A DNA stretch of 49,869 bases, from positions 1 to 49,869 of the forward strand of contig NZ_SRLA01000009.1 in assembly GCF_004745825.1 (NCBI RefSeq). Reading direction: 5' to 3'. Numbering within the stretch: position 1 is the first letter of the stretch; each line of letters opens with the position of its first letter. Under the pieces are notes generated by a model, which saw only the letters and a program-made list of their open reading frames with translations, was not told the origin of the DNA and made no database searches. The stretch is from Hymenobacter fodinae. Lineage in GTDB: Bacteria; Bacteroidota; Bacteroidia; Cytophagales; Hymenobacteraceae. The translations under genes and the position numbers were made by a program. Shown in pieces: positions 15,322 through 24,867 of this stretch.

Positions 15322-16158
15322 ATGAGCAGCAGCATATACTCGATATACAAGAGGGTTTTAGTCAACAACTATGGCCAGTTATACCATCCAAATTGGGACC
15401 CAACAACGAACCGTGAATTAGGCGATTATGGCACCCTGCTCAACGGCTTGTTCACAAGAGTAGGTAACATCCGAGACGAGGGAATGGGAATCACTATTAC
15501 ACCCTCCAAGTCTCAAGTCAGGGCACATCAAACTTTCTCGTCTGGAACTGGCGTAAGCTACAATTTCGATGCTGGTGGCGGAGGGCAGATACGTGCAGCA
15601 TCCTCTGCTAAAGCAAAGCTTAAAGTGAGCTTCACAGGTGGGCAAGGCGTGAGTATTAACGCTTATGGAATCCAATACACGCAAATCCAGAATTATCAGT
15701 CAGTCACCAATGCCGTCTTAGCCCTATACAATAGCGGTAAATGGAGCAAACATTGGGTGATTGTCACAGATCTCTACCAAGCTCAGAAATGCTTGATGGC
15801 TATTTCCAATGAAGGGTCGCAAGAAGCAGAGATAGAATTTGAAGCCCAGCATAAACTGCCTACTGCTACAGCAACACTGGCTAATGCGAACTTAGGATTA
15901 GTGTGTAAGAGCCAACGTAATATTGGTTATACTTTGGATACGCTAAAGGGAAAGGTAACCTTGGGATTCGGGTTAGGAGCTATAAGTGCTTCCTTTATTC
16001 GTAGGCCTCGCTTTCAGCCTTTCGAGAATAAAGGTCGGTGGGGAAACGATGGGCCTACAACTATGAATTTCGAGATGAGGAGAACTCCTAATGTGCATAT
16101 ACCAGACATGATAGAAACTGGACCACCGCGGTTTGTAAGGGTACAGGTGTCTGTTTAG
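15322..16158 (+). CDS. Unknown beta-rich protein
   Basis: A 278-residue protein with no signal peptide and no recognised family name. Recognisable blocks are GDYGTLLNGLFTRVGNI near residue 35, a glycine/serine-rich middle (FDAGGGGQIRAASSAKAKL), and WSKHWVIVTDLYQAQKCLMAI near residue 145. The alternating strand pattern, glycine-rich loop and AISNEGSQEAEIEFEA segment resemble amphipathic beta proteins, possibly pore-forming, but no catalytic motif is visible. It is single, with its own upstream region, between defence genes. Bacterial gasdermin was considered and not supported. Confidence 0.5.
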   Translation: MSSSIYSIYKRVLVNNYGQLYHPNWDPTTNRELGDYGTLLNGLFTRVGNIRDEGMGITITPSKSQVRAHQTFSSGTGVSYNFDAGGGGQIRAASSAKAKLKVSFTGGQGVSINAYGIQYTQIQNYQSVTNAVLALYNSGKWSKHWVIVTDLYQAQKCLMAISNEGSQEAEIEFEAQHKLPTATATLANANLGLVCKSQRNIGYTLDTLKGKVTLGFGLGAISASFIRRPRFQPFENKGRWGNDGPTTMNFEMRRTPNVHIPDMIETGPPRFVRVQVSV

Positions 16159-16209
16159 TACTTGATCAATAGATAAAAGAAGTTCTATTAATTGATAAGG
16201 ATCTGTACT

Positions 16210-16635
16210 TTATGTCAGATCATCAGCTGACTTGGTTGTTTCGTCCTGTACTACCTTACTGGTGCGAGATGAGGTTGGCTTCTTATTTGACCGCTTCGAA
16301 CTGGATTGGTCTGATCGTCCCGGCGTGGCTTCGAGCACGGTGTTTTTTATAGTGCCGTTAGGAAGCTTTGGCAAAGTCACCGGATGCATCATGTCTTGTA
16401 GTTGCCCGAAACGTGCATCTCGCTCCTCTTTTGTGTGAAACCCCCACGTAACTGTAGTGCGAACTAAGGCAATGTCGATAAGGTATGGTAACTCTACTGG
16501 GTTAGTAGAGGTGTCACTGTTTTTTGTAGGAGCAAAATTACCGGGGGCATCTTTTCGCTCTAAATAGATAATGTGAGCAATGTTGATGATAAAATCGGCA
16601 TTTAGTGTTACTCGGATAAACTGGGCTGTTGACAT
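16210..16635 (-). CDS. Hypothetical protein
   Basis: A 141-residue protein with an ordered first half (FIRVTLNADFIINIAHIIYL, then strands ending VRTTVTWGFHTKEERDARFG). The second half is a disordered serine/lysine-rich tail. The first half resembles small phage or plasmid proteins with a single beta domain that binds a membrane or protein. It converges with the 15322 gene (52 bp between stops). Function unknown. Confidence 0.5.
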   Translation of the reverse strand: MSTAQFIRVTLNADFIINIAHIIYLERKDAPGNFAPTKNSDTSTNPVELPYLIDIALVRTTVTWGFHTKEERDARFGQLQDMMHPVTLPKLPNGTIKNTVLEATPGRSDQSSSKRSNKKPTSSRTSKVVQDETTKSADDLT

Positions 16636-16751
16636 GCAAGGGGCTATAATTTAAGGGAAGGCTCATATTAGGCAGAATCCGTTACTTCTTTACATCTCAC
16701 CTACTGCTTCCACATCATTTACCTTTACCAGCCTCATAAAGCGCCCGCCCC

Positions 16752-17084
16752 ATGCCTGATCCTGACGATCTGACGCCTGAGTCCCCTCTGCATCCGGCAC
16801 TGGAGAATATGCTGGGCCGTGATGGCCACTTCGATGTGGGCGCCAACTCATTGGACCAGCATATCGGCCGCCGCGTGCGTTTTTCAGATGCTGACTCCTA
16901 TCGGCATGATCCCAAGAAGCCGGGGCAAATCCGCCAATACACGCACGAGATTGTGGGCGTACAGTACAACTATGAGGGCAAGTTGCGCTACCGAGTGGAA
17001 GTGCGTGACCCCGAGTGGCCAGGCAACCCAAGGCGGGACTTTGGACGACCTGCAGACCCCGATGAAGTGGAGTTTGTAGATTGA
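16752..17084 (+). CDS. Hypothetical protein
   Basis: A 110-residue acidic protein. The central segment (IGRRVRFSDADSYRHD, then IVGVQYNYEGKLRYRVEVRD) looks like a small SH3-like beta barrel. The N-terminus is proline-rich and probably disordered. No family was recognised. It converges with the TfoX-like gene, 20 bp apart. Confidence 0.5.
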   Translation: MPDPDDLTPESPLHPALENMLGRDGHFDVGANSLDQHIGRRVRFSDADSYRHDPKKPGQIRQYTHEIVGVQYNYEGKLRYRVEVRDPEWPGNPRRDFGRPADPDEVEFVD

Positions 17085-17104
17085 GTAGTATTAGGCAGAA
17101 TCCG

Positions 17105-17437
17105 TTACTTCGCCTTATTCTTTTTAAGCTTGGGCGGCGGCAGCTCAGCCACAGTCAGACGCACTAATTGTTGCAACCAGGCGCGGTCGTCTAGGCCTTC
17201 TTCGATGAGCAAGCTAGGCTTAGCTCCCGGGTAGGGTGGTGCTTCCACCAGGGCGGGTGCTAGGTAGGCACGGCCGGCGGCGGTGGGCTTTACAAAGAGC
17301 TTGTTGTCGCAGACGAGAGCAAAGAGTAAGTCGTCCCAGTAGAGGCCGTATTCGCCGAACATTTTTCGGGCGCTTACTGGACCAGCAGGTTGTAGCTGAT
17401 CGAGGATGAAGTCGACGAAGGCCTGATCGGAAGCCAT
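17105..17437 (-). CDS. TfoX/Sxy N-terminal-domain protein
   Basis: A 110-residue TfoX-N-like protein from ATG 17437: FVDFILDQL, then ARKMFGEYGLYWDDLLFALV and LFVKPTAAGRAYL, the standard TfoX_N pattern, ending in a lysine-rich tail. In Gammaproteobacteria TfoX/Sxy controls competence with CRP. Stand-alone N-domain proteins in Bacteroidota have no known role and the C-terminal domain is absent. The upstream frame is open but the ATG at 17437 matches the family start. Confidence 0.82.
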   Translation of the reverse strand: MASDQAFVDFILDQLQPAGPVSARKMFGEYGLYWDDLLFALVCDNKLFVKPTAAGRAYLAPALVEAPPYPGAKPSLLIEEGLDDRAWLQQLVRLTVAELPPPKLKKNKAK

Positions 17438-17695
17438 GGACGGGAATGTGGGTTGAGGATGTGCAAAAGATAGAAGCATCGTTCCGCATTCCAATACGCT
17501 GGTTCTGCAACTTGTAACTTGTCGCTCATGCCCGCTACTCCGGCTACCCGCCTTGGCTTCCAAATCATCTAGGACGGTCTTACGCTACGTCGAAGGCCTG
17601 ATGGAGATGCATTGGCTAGCTCAAGAGGAAGTAATCGAATTTGGTTAACTCGCTGGTACACTGGTACATTTAAGCTCTCCTTTAAACAGAGCTAT

Positions 17696-20600
17696 ATGTC
17701 TCGTATCCTTATTCAGAGTTATCAGTCTGAAGTTGAAAAGATTATCCGATATGGGGGTTCGCGTAAGGAGACATCCATTCGAGTAGCCTTCCAGAATCTA
17801 CTGAATGATTACTGTAAGCAGAAGGATTTCCTGCTCATTCCCGAGCTAGACTTTAAGCTTCCGAACGGAAAAACAGTTTATCCAGATGGTACTGTTAAGG
17901 ATGCGCTAAGGCTCACCTGGGGCTACTGGGAGAGTAAGGATGAAGCAGACGACTTGGATGAAGAGATTCAAAAAAAGTTTGCCAAGGGGTATCCTAAAGA
18001 CAATATTCTGTTCGAGGACTCCCATCGCGCAGTGCTGATTCAGGGTGGTGAAGAAACACTACGAGCTGACTTGGACGATATTGAAGCTACAGATGCTATA
18101 CTCCAACAGTTTCTACATTATGAACGACCTGAAGTCAGCACCTTTCGTCAAGCTATTGAGCGGTTTCGAGATGATCTGCCGCTGGTAGTAGAAAGTCTTC
18201 GCTCTACTATAGCTGCTGCAGAAGGTGTAAATACAGCGTTTCAACAGGCGCTATCTGCATTCGTAGTGCTTGGCCAACGAACTATCAATCCTGAGTTTAG
18301 TACCACCGAAGCTCGGGAAATGATGATTCAGCACATCCTGACTGAGGATATTTTCAACCGCATATTCGATGAAACTCAGTTCCATCGAGAGAATAATATC
18401 GCTCACGAGCTTGAACAGGTCATCAATACTTTTTTCACGGGCAGTACACGTCGCGATACTTTAGAGCGCATTAGGCCTTACTTCGATGTGATCAATGCGC
18501 AAGCTGCGAGCATTGCTAGTCATAAGGAAAAACAGAAGTTTCTAAAAGTAGTGTATGAGAACTTCTACCAGGCTTATAACCCCAAAGGAGCTGATAAATT
18601 AGGTATAGTCTATACTCCTAATGAAGTAGTGCGATTCATGATCGAAAGCACCGAATATCTGACAGAACTCTATTTTGAAAAGTTACTCTCAGACAAAGGT
18701 GTAGAGATTTTGGATCCAGCAACTGGCACTGGTACGTTCATCACGGAGTTACTGGATTATTTGCCAGCTAAATGCTTGCCACACAAATACGAACACGAGT
18801 TGTATGCTAATGAGATAGCTATACTACCTTATTACATAGCCAACTTGAACATAGAGTACACTTATAAACAACGGGTCGGCAAGTATGCAGAGTTTCACAA
18901 CATCTGCTTTGTCGATACACTCGACAACGTCAACTTTCAGAAGGTTCGTAAAGGACAATTAGCTCTGAATTTTGGTTTAGGTATGGAAAACTCGGCCCGC
19001 ATTCGTCGTCAAAACGAGCGCGAGATATCAGTGATAATAGGAAATCCACCATATAACGCAAACCAGCAGAACGAGAACGATCATAACAAGAATCGTAGCT
19101 ATCCAGCTGTTGACAAGCGTATTAAGGATACATACATTAAGCACAGTACAGCTCAAAAAACTAAAGCCTATGACATGTACTCAAGGTTTTTTAGATGGGC
19201 TTCTGATCGACTTGCCGATGAAGGACTTCTGTGCTTTATCACGAACTCATCATTTATCCATTCACGTACTTTCGATGGCTTTAGGAAATCTGTAGCCAAT
19301 GAGTTCGCAGAAATCTATCTTGTCGATCTAGGTGGTGACGTACGATCAAACCCAAAGTTGTCAGGCACTAAACACAACGTTTTTGGTATCCAAGCAGGCG
19401 TCGCCATAGGCTTTTTCGTCAAGAGGAAAAAGAAGCGTGGCCAGCAGGCAAAGATTTATTACCTAGGACGTGCGGCTGATGAAACGGCGGCTGACAAGCT
19501 GACATTCCTCCACGAATCTAAATTTGGGAAATTAGAATTCGATCGTATTCGACCGGATGCTAAAGGCAACTGGCTGAACATAACTAAAAATAATTGGGAC
19601 GATTTGCTGCCGTTAGTCGACAATACGTCGAAAGACAATAAGGAAGTGTTGTTCACCACTGCTGCACTTGGTGTAAATACAGCTAGAGATGAATGGGTTT
19701 ATGACTTTGATAAAGAGTTACTGGCGGAAAAAGCCGCGTGCTTAGTCCAGTTACATAATGAGAGTCTAGCTACTATTGCTGCTGATAAGAAAGGTAAAGC
19801 TATCAGATCATCTCTATCACCTTGGGTAAAGTGGAGCGAAACTCTGATCAACCGCGCGCTTAAAAAAAGCCCACAGAATTTCGAAAGTTCTCAGATTGTT
19901 AGTTCGCTTTACCGTCCATTCGTGAAGCAATTTTACTATGGTTCTAAGTATTTCTCTGATAGACTAACAGGTAGTCAATTTGAGTTCTTTGGCCCGAAGC
20001 TGGTGAAGAAAAACAAGGTGTTGTTGTTTACTGCGCCGAGTTCTTCAAAGCCTTTTATGGTGGGAGCCTCTAACATAGTAGCTGATTTACATTATGTAGG
20101 TGCAGGATGCGGTACACAGTGTTTGCCTATGTATCGATACAATAAGGCTGGCGAGCGTCAGTCTAATGTTACAGAATGGGGGCTTGGCCAGTTTCAGACC
20201 TACTATGAAGATACCAGCATCAGTGGACAAGATATATTCCACTACATCTATGCAGTACTACATGATAGTCACTACCGCACGAGGTACGAACAGAATTTAA
20301 AAAGGGAGCTTCCTCGCATTCCATTTTACCCGGCTTTTCATACTTGGGCGACAGCTGGCAAGGAGTTGTTTGAGCTGCATTTAGAATACGAAAACGCTGA
20401 ATCCTGGCCGCTAGAGCTACGTACAACCCCACAACCCCACAACCCCACAACCCCACAACCCCACAACCCCACAACCCCACAACCCCACAACCCCACAACC
20501 CCACAACCCCACAACCCCACAACCCGCCCGGGAAAAGTGTCAAAACACGTCTCAAAGCAAATGTGGCAAAGGGAGAGTTGGTGCTCGATGACGAGCTCAC

Positions 20601-20853
20601 ACTTACAGGAGTGCCGGCCGTGGCGTGGGACTACAAATTGGGTAATCGGTCAGCGTTGGAATGGGTACTTGACCAGTACAAAGAGAAGACTCCGAAAGAC
20701 GCCACAATTCGCGAACGGTTCAACCCCTATCGTTTTGCTGCCTATCGTGATGAGACCATACAGCTACTGTCCAAGGTGTGTACGGTAAGTGTCAGGACGC
20801 AGGAGATAGTAGCAGAATTAGCTGCTCTCTCACCATTGAAAGCGAAGAAGTAG
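17696..20853 (+). CDS. Phase-variable type IIG/ISP-like restriction-modification enzyme (currently out of frame)
   Basis: A single-chain DNA methylase-nuclease without the helicase of full ISP enzymes. A PD-(D/E)XK nuclease comes first (Asp64 in VYPDG, ESK at 79-81). A gamma-type N6-adenine methyltransferase follows, with motif I LDPATGTGTF at 339-348 and motif IV NPPY at 450-453. A long target-recognition region follows to about residue 905. An 8-bp tandem repeat at 20423-20525 then shifts the frame. As assembled, translation ends at 20788 with an aberrant tail, about 1030 residues. The true C-terminus (VAKGELVLDDELTL..LGNRSALEWVLDQYKE) lies in another frame and ends at 20853. Loss of one unit or gain of two restores a 1049-residue protein. 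The start is ATG 17696, not the earlier open frame. Confidence 0.85.
20423..20525 (+). repeat. 8-bp tandem repeat (ACAACCCC), 12.9 units, contingency tract
   Basis: Twelve perfect ACAACCCC units (20423-20518) plus seven bases of a thirteenth. The tract encodes a TTPQPHNP repeat and is open in all three frames. Because 8 is not a multiple of 3, each unit gained or lost switches frame: 11 or 14 units give the full C-terminus, 12 ends at 20788, 13 meets TGA at 20589. Such tracts change length by slipped-strand mispairing. Confidence 0.93.
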
Positions 20854-20933
20854 CTTGTTATGGTGTAGCATTTGTATCGCTTGCAACAACATCGGAACCG
20901 AGGGGAACTACGACAGAGCGTTGAGCGTAAAGT

Positions 20934-20983
20934 ATAGAAACGAAAGAAGCCCTACCAATTGGTAGGGCTTCTTTCGTTTCTAT
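20934..20983. terminator. Perfect 50-bp palindromic bidirectional terminator
   Basis: A 25-bp arm and its exact complement with no loop; centre ACCAATTGGT. The GC-rich part is AGCCCTACC. It lies between the convergent restriction gene and the gene at 20997. Confidence 0.8.
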
Positions 20984-20996
20984 TAGAGCATTTTGC

Positions 20997-21317
20997 TTAA
21001 AAAGCATGAATTCTAGTGTCTTCGAATTGACGCTTCACAAGATCACCTCGAGGAGTAAGAATGGCAATTAGATCACCTGTTTCTGCATTTATTTCAATAT
21101 AGTTCTTCTCCTGAGCAAAGCCAAATGGGTTTTGCTCAGTATGATAAGCAACAGTCCAAATTAGAGGACTTGTATCATGCTTCCTATCTAGTGTTGCTAC
21201 AAAGCCACACTCTACATCATGCTTAAGATGCATCTCTTTGAGGGTATAAGAAGCAATAAGCAACGCATCTCGCTTACTGATTCTTGCCCCCGATTCGATT
21301 AATGTTGCTGTGTTCAT
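20997..21317 (-). CDS. Possible immunity-type partner of the metallopeptidase
   Basis: A 106-residue protein with an N-terminal helix (ISKRDALLIASYTLKEMH) and four strands (CGFVATLDR, LIWTVAYHTE, NYIEINAETGDLIAILTPRG). This helix-plus-sheet layout resembles NTF2/PepSY-like immunity proteins. Its start overlaps the metallopeptidase stop by 4 bp, so the two are made together, as expected for toxin and immunity protein. The pairing is inferred from overlap and fold pattern, not from a recognised family. Confidence 0.5.
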   Translation of the reverse strand: MNTATLIESGARISKRDALLIASYTLKEMHLKHDVECGFVATLDRKHDTSPLIWTVAYHTEQNPFGFAQEKNYIEINAETGDLIAILTPRGDLVKRQFEDTRIHAF

Positions 21318-21802
21318 GGCATTATAACATCTGAAGAGAGTGGATCAATTCCATAATCTGCCCTCAATTTGTTTAAGTAACGGTAAGCATCAACAACTTC
21401 CTTTGATGTTAAGTTATGCTTTTCATTCATAAGCTCCTCAAAAACATAGGTTTCCTTTTGTAGCACAGAAAGCCTGTCGTATTGTTGCTCTCCTAAATTA
21501 GCCCAGTGCTGGGCATGTTTCATTTCATGGACCAGTTCATAATATGTCACTGCTCTCCTTACATAGATTTTCCTGTGTAAAGAAGAGAATCCTGCTCTCA
21601 TACCATTCTCATCCATGTATTGGAGTACTGGAGAATCCTTATGCATGACCTCTAGACTTATTCCAAAGTTTGACTCAAGAACGTTTGAGTATCTTCTGAT
21701 GTCTCTCCTTTCAAGTCTAGGACTATCTAAGTACCCTCGCCTACTCTGAATTCGAGCAAACAAGAGCCTTCTTCTTGTTTTAAAGTCCTCTCTTTTACTC
21801 AT
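21314..21802 (-). CDS. Zincin toxin-like metallopeptidase (Tox-MPTase4-like)
   Basis: A 162-residue zinc metallopeptidase. The helix YYELVHEMKHAQHWANLG carries HExxH (HEMKH) for zinc and the catalytic base. The downstream stretch (YVFEELMNEKHNLTSKEVVD, then YLNKLRADYG) supplies the distal glutamate region typical of the Tox-MPTase4 domains on polymorphic toxins. Those are normally the tip of a long secreted protein, but here the domain stands alone with no signal or delivery region. It may be a stripped cassette or an intracellular toxin. A coupled 106-residue gene follows as a possible antidote. Confidence 0.7.
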   Translation of the reverse strand: MSKREDFKTRRRLLFARIQSRRGYLDSPRLERRDIRRYSNVLESNFGISLEVMHKDSPVLQYMDENGMRAGFSSLHRKIYVRRAVTYYELVHEMKHAQHWANLGEQQYDRLSVLQKETYVFEELMNEKHNLTSKEVVDAYRYLNKLRADYGIDPLSSDVIMP

Positions 21803-22104
21803 TTACAGTCCACAGGTTATATACGATGTAAAGATCAGTAGCAAAATAACTAATAATAGGGCCCTTAAACACTGATGTTAAGAAGTTGTTTGTAGTCGAT
21901 GCTAACTTAAATGGGCGCTTCTAACTGATATTGAGGGCTATCCATTATGCACACTTATCCAATTGATCTATATTGAACAAGTATAGTATCTAGGTTAAGA
22001 AATGACTTAAATGTAGAAGTAGGTCAGATATAATATTAGAAGCAAACTACTCACATTATTGACGAGGTCCTTTGTGTACAAGGAATGCCAATTATCTTTC
22101 CTAT
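21803..22104. other. Intergenic region
   Basis: About 300 bp of AT-rich sequence between divergent genes. No gene, hairpin or near-consensus promoter was identified by eye. Confidence 0.4.
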
Positions 22105-22716
22105 ATGAGGTACATCTATACATTTGCTCTGTCCTTACTCATTACTACCACCGCCCAGGCCCAAGACTGGCTCACGAAGGAGAAGCCTAAATTCCTAACC
22201 GATACTGTGCGGCACATTGCTGCTGACACCTTATCCGAAGCAGACATACCTGGGTTCTCTGCTGAGCTAGATAAGCGGTATGGCTTCCGTGGTCTGCGAT
22301 TCGAAACACCCTTAGCGCAAGTGAAGGGACTGAAGTTCGTTGCTAACCGAGGCAACAAAGCGGTCTACACTAAGATCAGTGAGAATAAGACACTTGGTAA
22401 TGCACACCTAAAGCAAGTGCTGTATTGCTTTTATAAGGGACAACTCTCCGATATCCTCTTCTCTGCTACTGGTTCAACCAATGCTGACGAAGTATTAAAG
22501 GTGCTCACACAAGCCTATGGAACGCCCTTTGAGCAGGAACAGACATAGGACCAGCTTGATGGACATTATTACTGGCATGGGCAGAAGGCAACAGCTTTTC
22601 TATCGATCCCTATTGATGAAGATGATTTCGACGTGCTGATCTCCAGCATTCCTATGAAGGAGAAAGAGCAACGTGATAAAGAGCTGCGTGTAAAGCGAGC
22701 AGCGGAAAAATTGTAG
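22105..22716 (+). pseudogene. Exported hypothetical protein interrupted by an in-frame TAG
   Basis: Begins MRYIYTFALSLLITTTAQA, a clear Sec signal peptide with cleavage near AQA-QDW. The first 147 residues run to TAG at 22546. The same frame then continues for 55 more codons with matching protein character (YYWHGQKATAFLSIP, then a charged KEKEQRDKELRVKRAAEKL tail) to a second stop at 22714, just before a terminator. The simplest reading is one gene of about 203 residues with a single nonsense mutation. The mature protein is a small periplasmic or surface protein of unknown family. Readthrough or a sequencing error would restore it. Confidence 0.65.
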
Positions 22717-22722
22717 AAACAG

Positions 22723-22750
22723 AAAGCCCCACCATTGGGTGGGGCTTTTT
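22723..22750. terminator. Bidirectional terminator
   Basis: AAAGCCCCACC and GGTGGGGCTTT around ATTG, followed by TTT on plus. It separates the convergent 22105 gene and the RelA/SpoT operon. Confidence 0.8.
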
Positions 22751-22753
22751 AAT

Positions 22754-23749
22754 TTAATACTCGCCAGCAGAAATCCCTAATGATTCTCTCATATTATCAA
22801 TAATCTTGATTGATAGTGGCCAGTGCTCCGATAAGAAATCATCGAAATATTCGATGTAGCAAAATAGAATTAAAACTACTGGTTCTCTCATCAATATCGA
22901 ACCATTAGTTTTTATTGCAATCTTAATGTCTTGCTCATGAGTACTAGTATATGCTCTTATTAGATCGATGGTAATAGGTTTCTTTTGAAAAACGAAACGT
23001 ACGGCATCCAAGAAGTATACATCTGAGTTTCTATAGTCTGATACACCACTGATTATACCATTATAAATATTTGTTGCCTGAGCTAGCAACTGAGTAAACG
23101 CATCCTGGCTGTTATCCGCTTTGAGCGAGATGGCATTAAATACACTGCGAAATATATCATCAGTCGTTTCCATGAGCGCCATACATTTGGAGAGTTCATG
23201 TTTGATGTCATTGTTGTTCTGGTGAGGGCCTTTATACACCGAGTCATGCGTGACTTCGGCGTAAGCATGTTGGAGCAGAGTTCTAATCTGTATCTCACAT
23301 GTTAGCACCTCTTTAGGTACATTATCAAAATTCTCTTTTGGCCAGACTACTATGTGAACAGACTGGTAATCAAACAAGTTCGGGTTTTCTTTGCTAAACT
23401 GCTTAGTGTCTTTGCTAATTTTATGATCCCAAGCCTGACACTCTGTAATTAGGCCTTTTACTGTCTCTACGTTGTCCGTGGTCAACAAGATAATACGTGT
23501 AGCTACCTTGTCTTCAATATCAACTATCGGGTTACGGTAGTTGTCGTTCTTACCTCTATATAGAGCTTTTCTTATAAAGGACGTCTCATCTTTGCACCGG
23601 AACTTAGGAGGAATCTGTAAAAAACTAGTATTACGGAAAGCCTCAGAAGCAAGCTCCATAACCTTGCTGTCCACGAAAGCCCCCCACTTTGCCAGAGAGT
23701 CTCTTACGGATGAGAATTTTTCAGATAATTCCCTCTCGTGTGCGACCAT
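22754..23749 (-). CDS. RelA/SpoT-type nucleotide synthetase, third gene of putative defence operon
   Basis: A 331-residue protein with a complete RelA/SpoT synthetase domain. The ATP-binding RxKxxxSxxxK is at 51-61, the catalytic acidic DIED and Arg85 at 77-85, the guanine-stacking loop DYQSVH at 127-132, and CEIQIRT with Glu152 at 151-157; His161 and His168 follow. Every residue needed for pyrophosphate transfer appears present. There is no HD hydrolase and no TGS/ACT domain, so it is a small alarmone-synthetase-like enzyme with a 150-residue unassigned C-terminal domain. That domain may act as a sensor. It follows the NdpA-like gene by 9 bp. Inference: it makes a nucleotide signal or toxic alarmone that works with the patatin. 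Confidence 0.85.
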   Translation of the reverse strand: MVAHERELSEKFSSVRDSLAKWGAFVDSKVMELASEAFRNTSFLQIPPKFRCKDETSFIRKALYRGKNDNYRNPIVDIEDKVATRIILLTTDNVETVKGLITECQAWDHKISKDTKQFSKENPNLFDYQSVHIVVWPKENFDNVPKEVLTCEIQIRTLLQHAYAEVTHDSVYKGPHQNNNDIKHELSKCMALMETTDDIFRSVFNAISLKADNSQDAFTQLLAQATNIYNGIISGVSDYRNSDVYFLDAVRFVFQKKPITIDLIRAYTSTHEQDIKIAIKTNGSILMREPVVLILFCYIEYFDDFLSEHWPLSIKIIDNMRESLGISAGEY

Positions 23750-23758
23750 TCTGGAATA

Positions 23759-24844
23759 TCATTTAGTTCTTTTTACTGAATTTGGCTTTCCTGCAACTTT
23801 CAAAATTGTGTAAGAGTCATCTGACGGATCTAAATTCATCAGATCATTTTGGCTCTTAATTACTTGTATATGATTGTTGAAATTTGAATCAGGTGCCGAA
23901 ACTTGAGCATCACCAAACCTAATTTTGCGCGTTTTAAGTGAAAAGTCCACTAATTGACTATTCTTCTCCACCATTGGAGGGAAATCCCTTGATACAGTAG
24001 CGTTAAATAAAGCTTGTTGCTCGTCAGTTTCTAAATAATGTTGGGCAAATTCTTTTGGCCGTATGTATTGTGCATTATCAGTTTTTAGTAGAACTCGTAA
24101 AGCTTCTCCTAATTCCTCACGCTTATCTTCATCCTTAATATTCTTGTCAATAAAGTCTCTAGTCTTGTCGTAGAAAATTTTGGTTTGAATAGGACCATTG
24201 TTTGTGTAGTCAAACCGCAAAAATTCTTTGTAAAAATAGGATGACAACGTCTGGCTGCCACTACCAAACTGCTCATCGAACAGATAAGCACTGAACGAGT
24301 CATTAGGATAAGTTTTCCCTTCGTTTTCATCCTTATAAAGGACGCCAACTTTATACAGCTTTTGCGAAGGGCTAAGAACAATGTCCTTCAGGTGTTCAAG
24401 GGATTTTTTGTTGCGTCGTACACCTTCATGAGGTTCTGCCTTAATAACAATATAAACTGGACTGTTCTGGTAAGAACTATCAACCGCTTCGATAACGTAC
24501 AAATCACCAGCTTTAATGTTGCTCCGGTTTTGGGAACCTGCTAAAAGGTGAGCAATATTCTGTGAACGTTTTAAGAATGTTGGATCATTAACCTTTTCTA
24601 GATCAACGCACTGGCCAAAGAAACTGCTAGGCGCTGAATCTGCGATCTCTAAATAAAAGCCTTTTCCTTTGCGCCCTAATGCAGCCTGTAGACGTGAGAG
24701 GATCAACTGCTGTAAGTCATAGGTAAAATCTAAGAGCTCATCAGTTACATCAGCTATAGAGGTTTGCGCTGTGGGCTGTTTCTCAAGAATTGAGTGGCTA
24801 GCCATCCGGCGAATAGTTAATGCTTGAAAATTTAGCTGACGCAT
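23759..24844 (-). CDS. NdpA/YejK-like nucleoid-associated protein, second gene of putative defence operon
   Basis: A 361-residue protein of the 37-kDa nucleoid-associated family. The recognisable core runs from AHLLAGSQNRSNIKAGDLYV through YIVIKAEPHEGV and DIVLSPSQKLYKVGVLYKDE. It then continues to YPNDSFSAYLFDEQF and the SSYFYKEFL motif. Family members bind DNA or the nucleoid; their biochemical role is poorly defined. Here the protein sits between a phospholipase and a nucleotide synthetase, 23 bp after one and 9 bp before the other, so it is part of the same unit. A role in sensing invading or damaged DNA is plausible inference. Confidence 0.8.
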   Translation of the reverse strand: MRQLNFQALTIRRMASHSILEKQPTAQTSIADVTDELLDFTYDLQQLILSRLQAALGRKGKGFYLEIADSAPSSFFGQCVDLEKVNDPTFLKRSQNIAHLLAGSQNRSNIKAGDLYVIEAVDSSYQNSPVYIVIKAEPHEGVRRNKKSLEHLKDIVLSPSQKLYKVGVLYKDENEGKTYPNDSFSAYLFDEQFGSGSQTLSSYFYKEFLRFDYTNNGPIQTKIFYDKTRDFIDKNIKDEDKREELGEALRVLLKTDNAQYIRPKEFAQHYLETDEQQALFNATVSRDFPPMVEKNSQLVDFSLKTRKIRFGDAQVSAPDSNFNNHIQVIKSQNDLMNLDPSDDSYTILKVAGKPNSVKRTK

Positions 24845-24867
24845 ATTTGTTGAGGTGGGGGCTGGAA

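Noticed and set aside
15322..16158. Bacterial gasdermin
   Set aside because: Length fits but the family's N-terminal motifs are absent and no protease gene is adjacent.
20423..20525. Assembly error as the sole cause of the frameshift
   Set aside because: Twelve perfect units within one tract are a known slippage substrate; exact count may be wrong, but the tract itself is real and frame-switching in any case.
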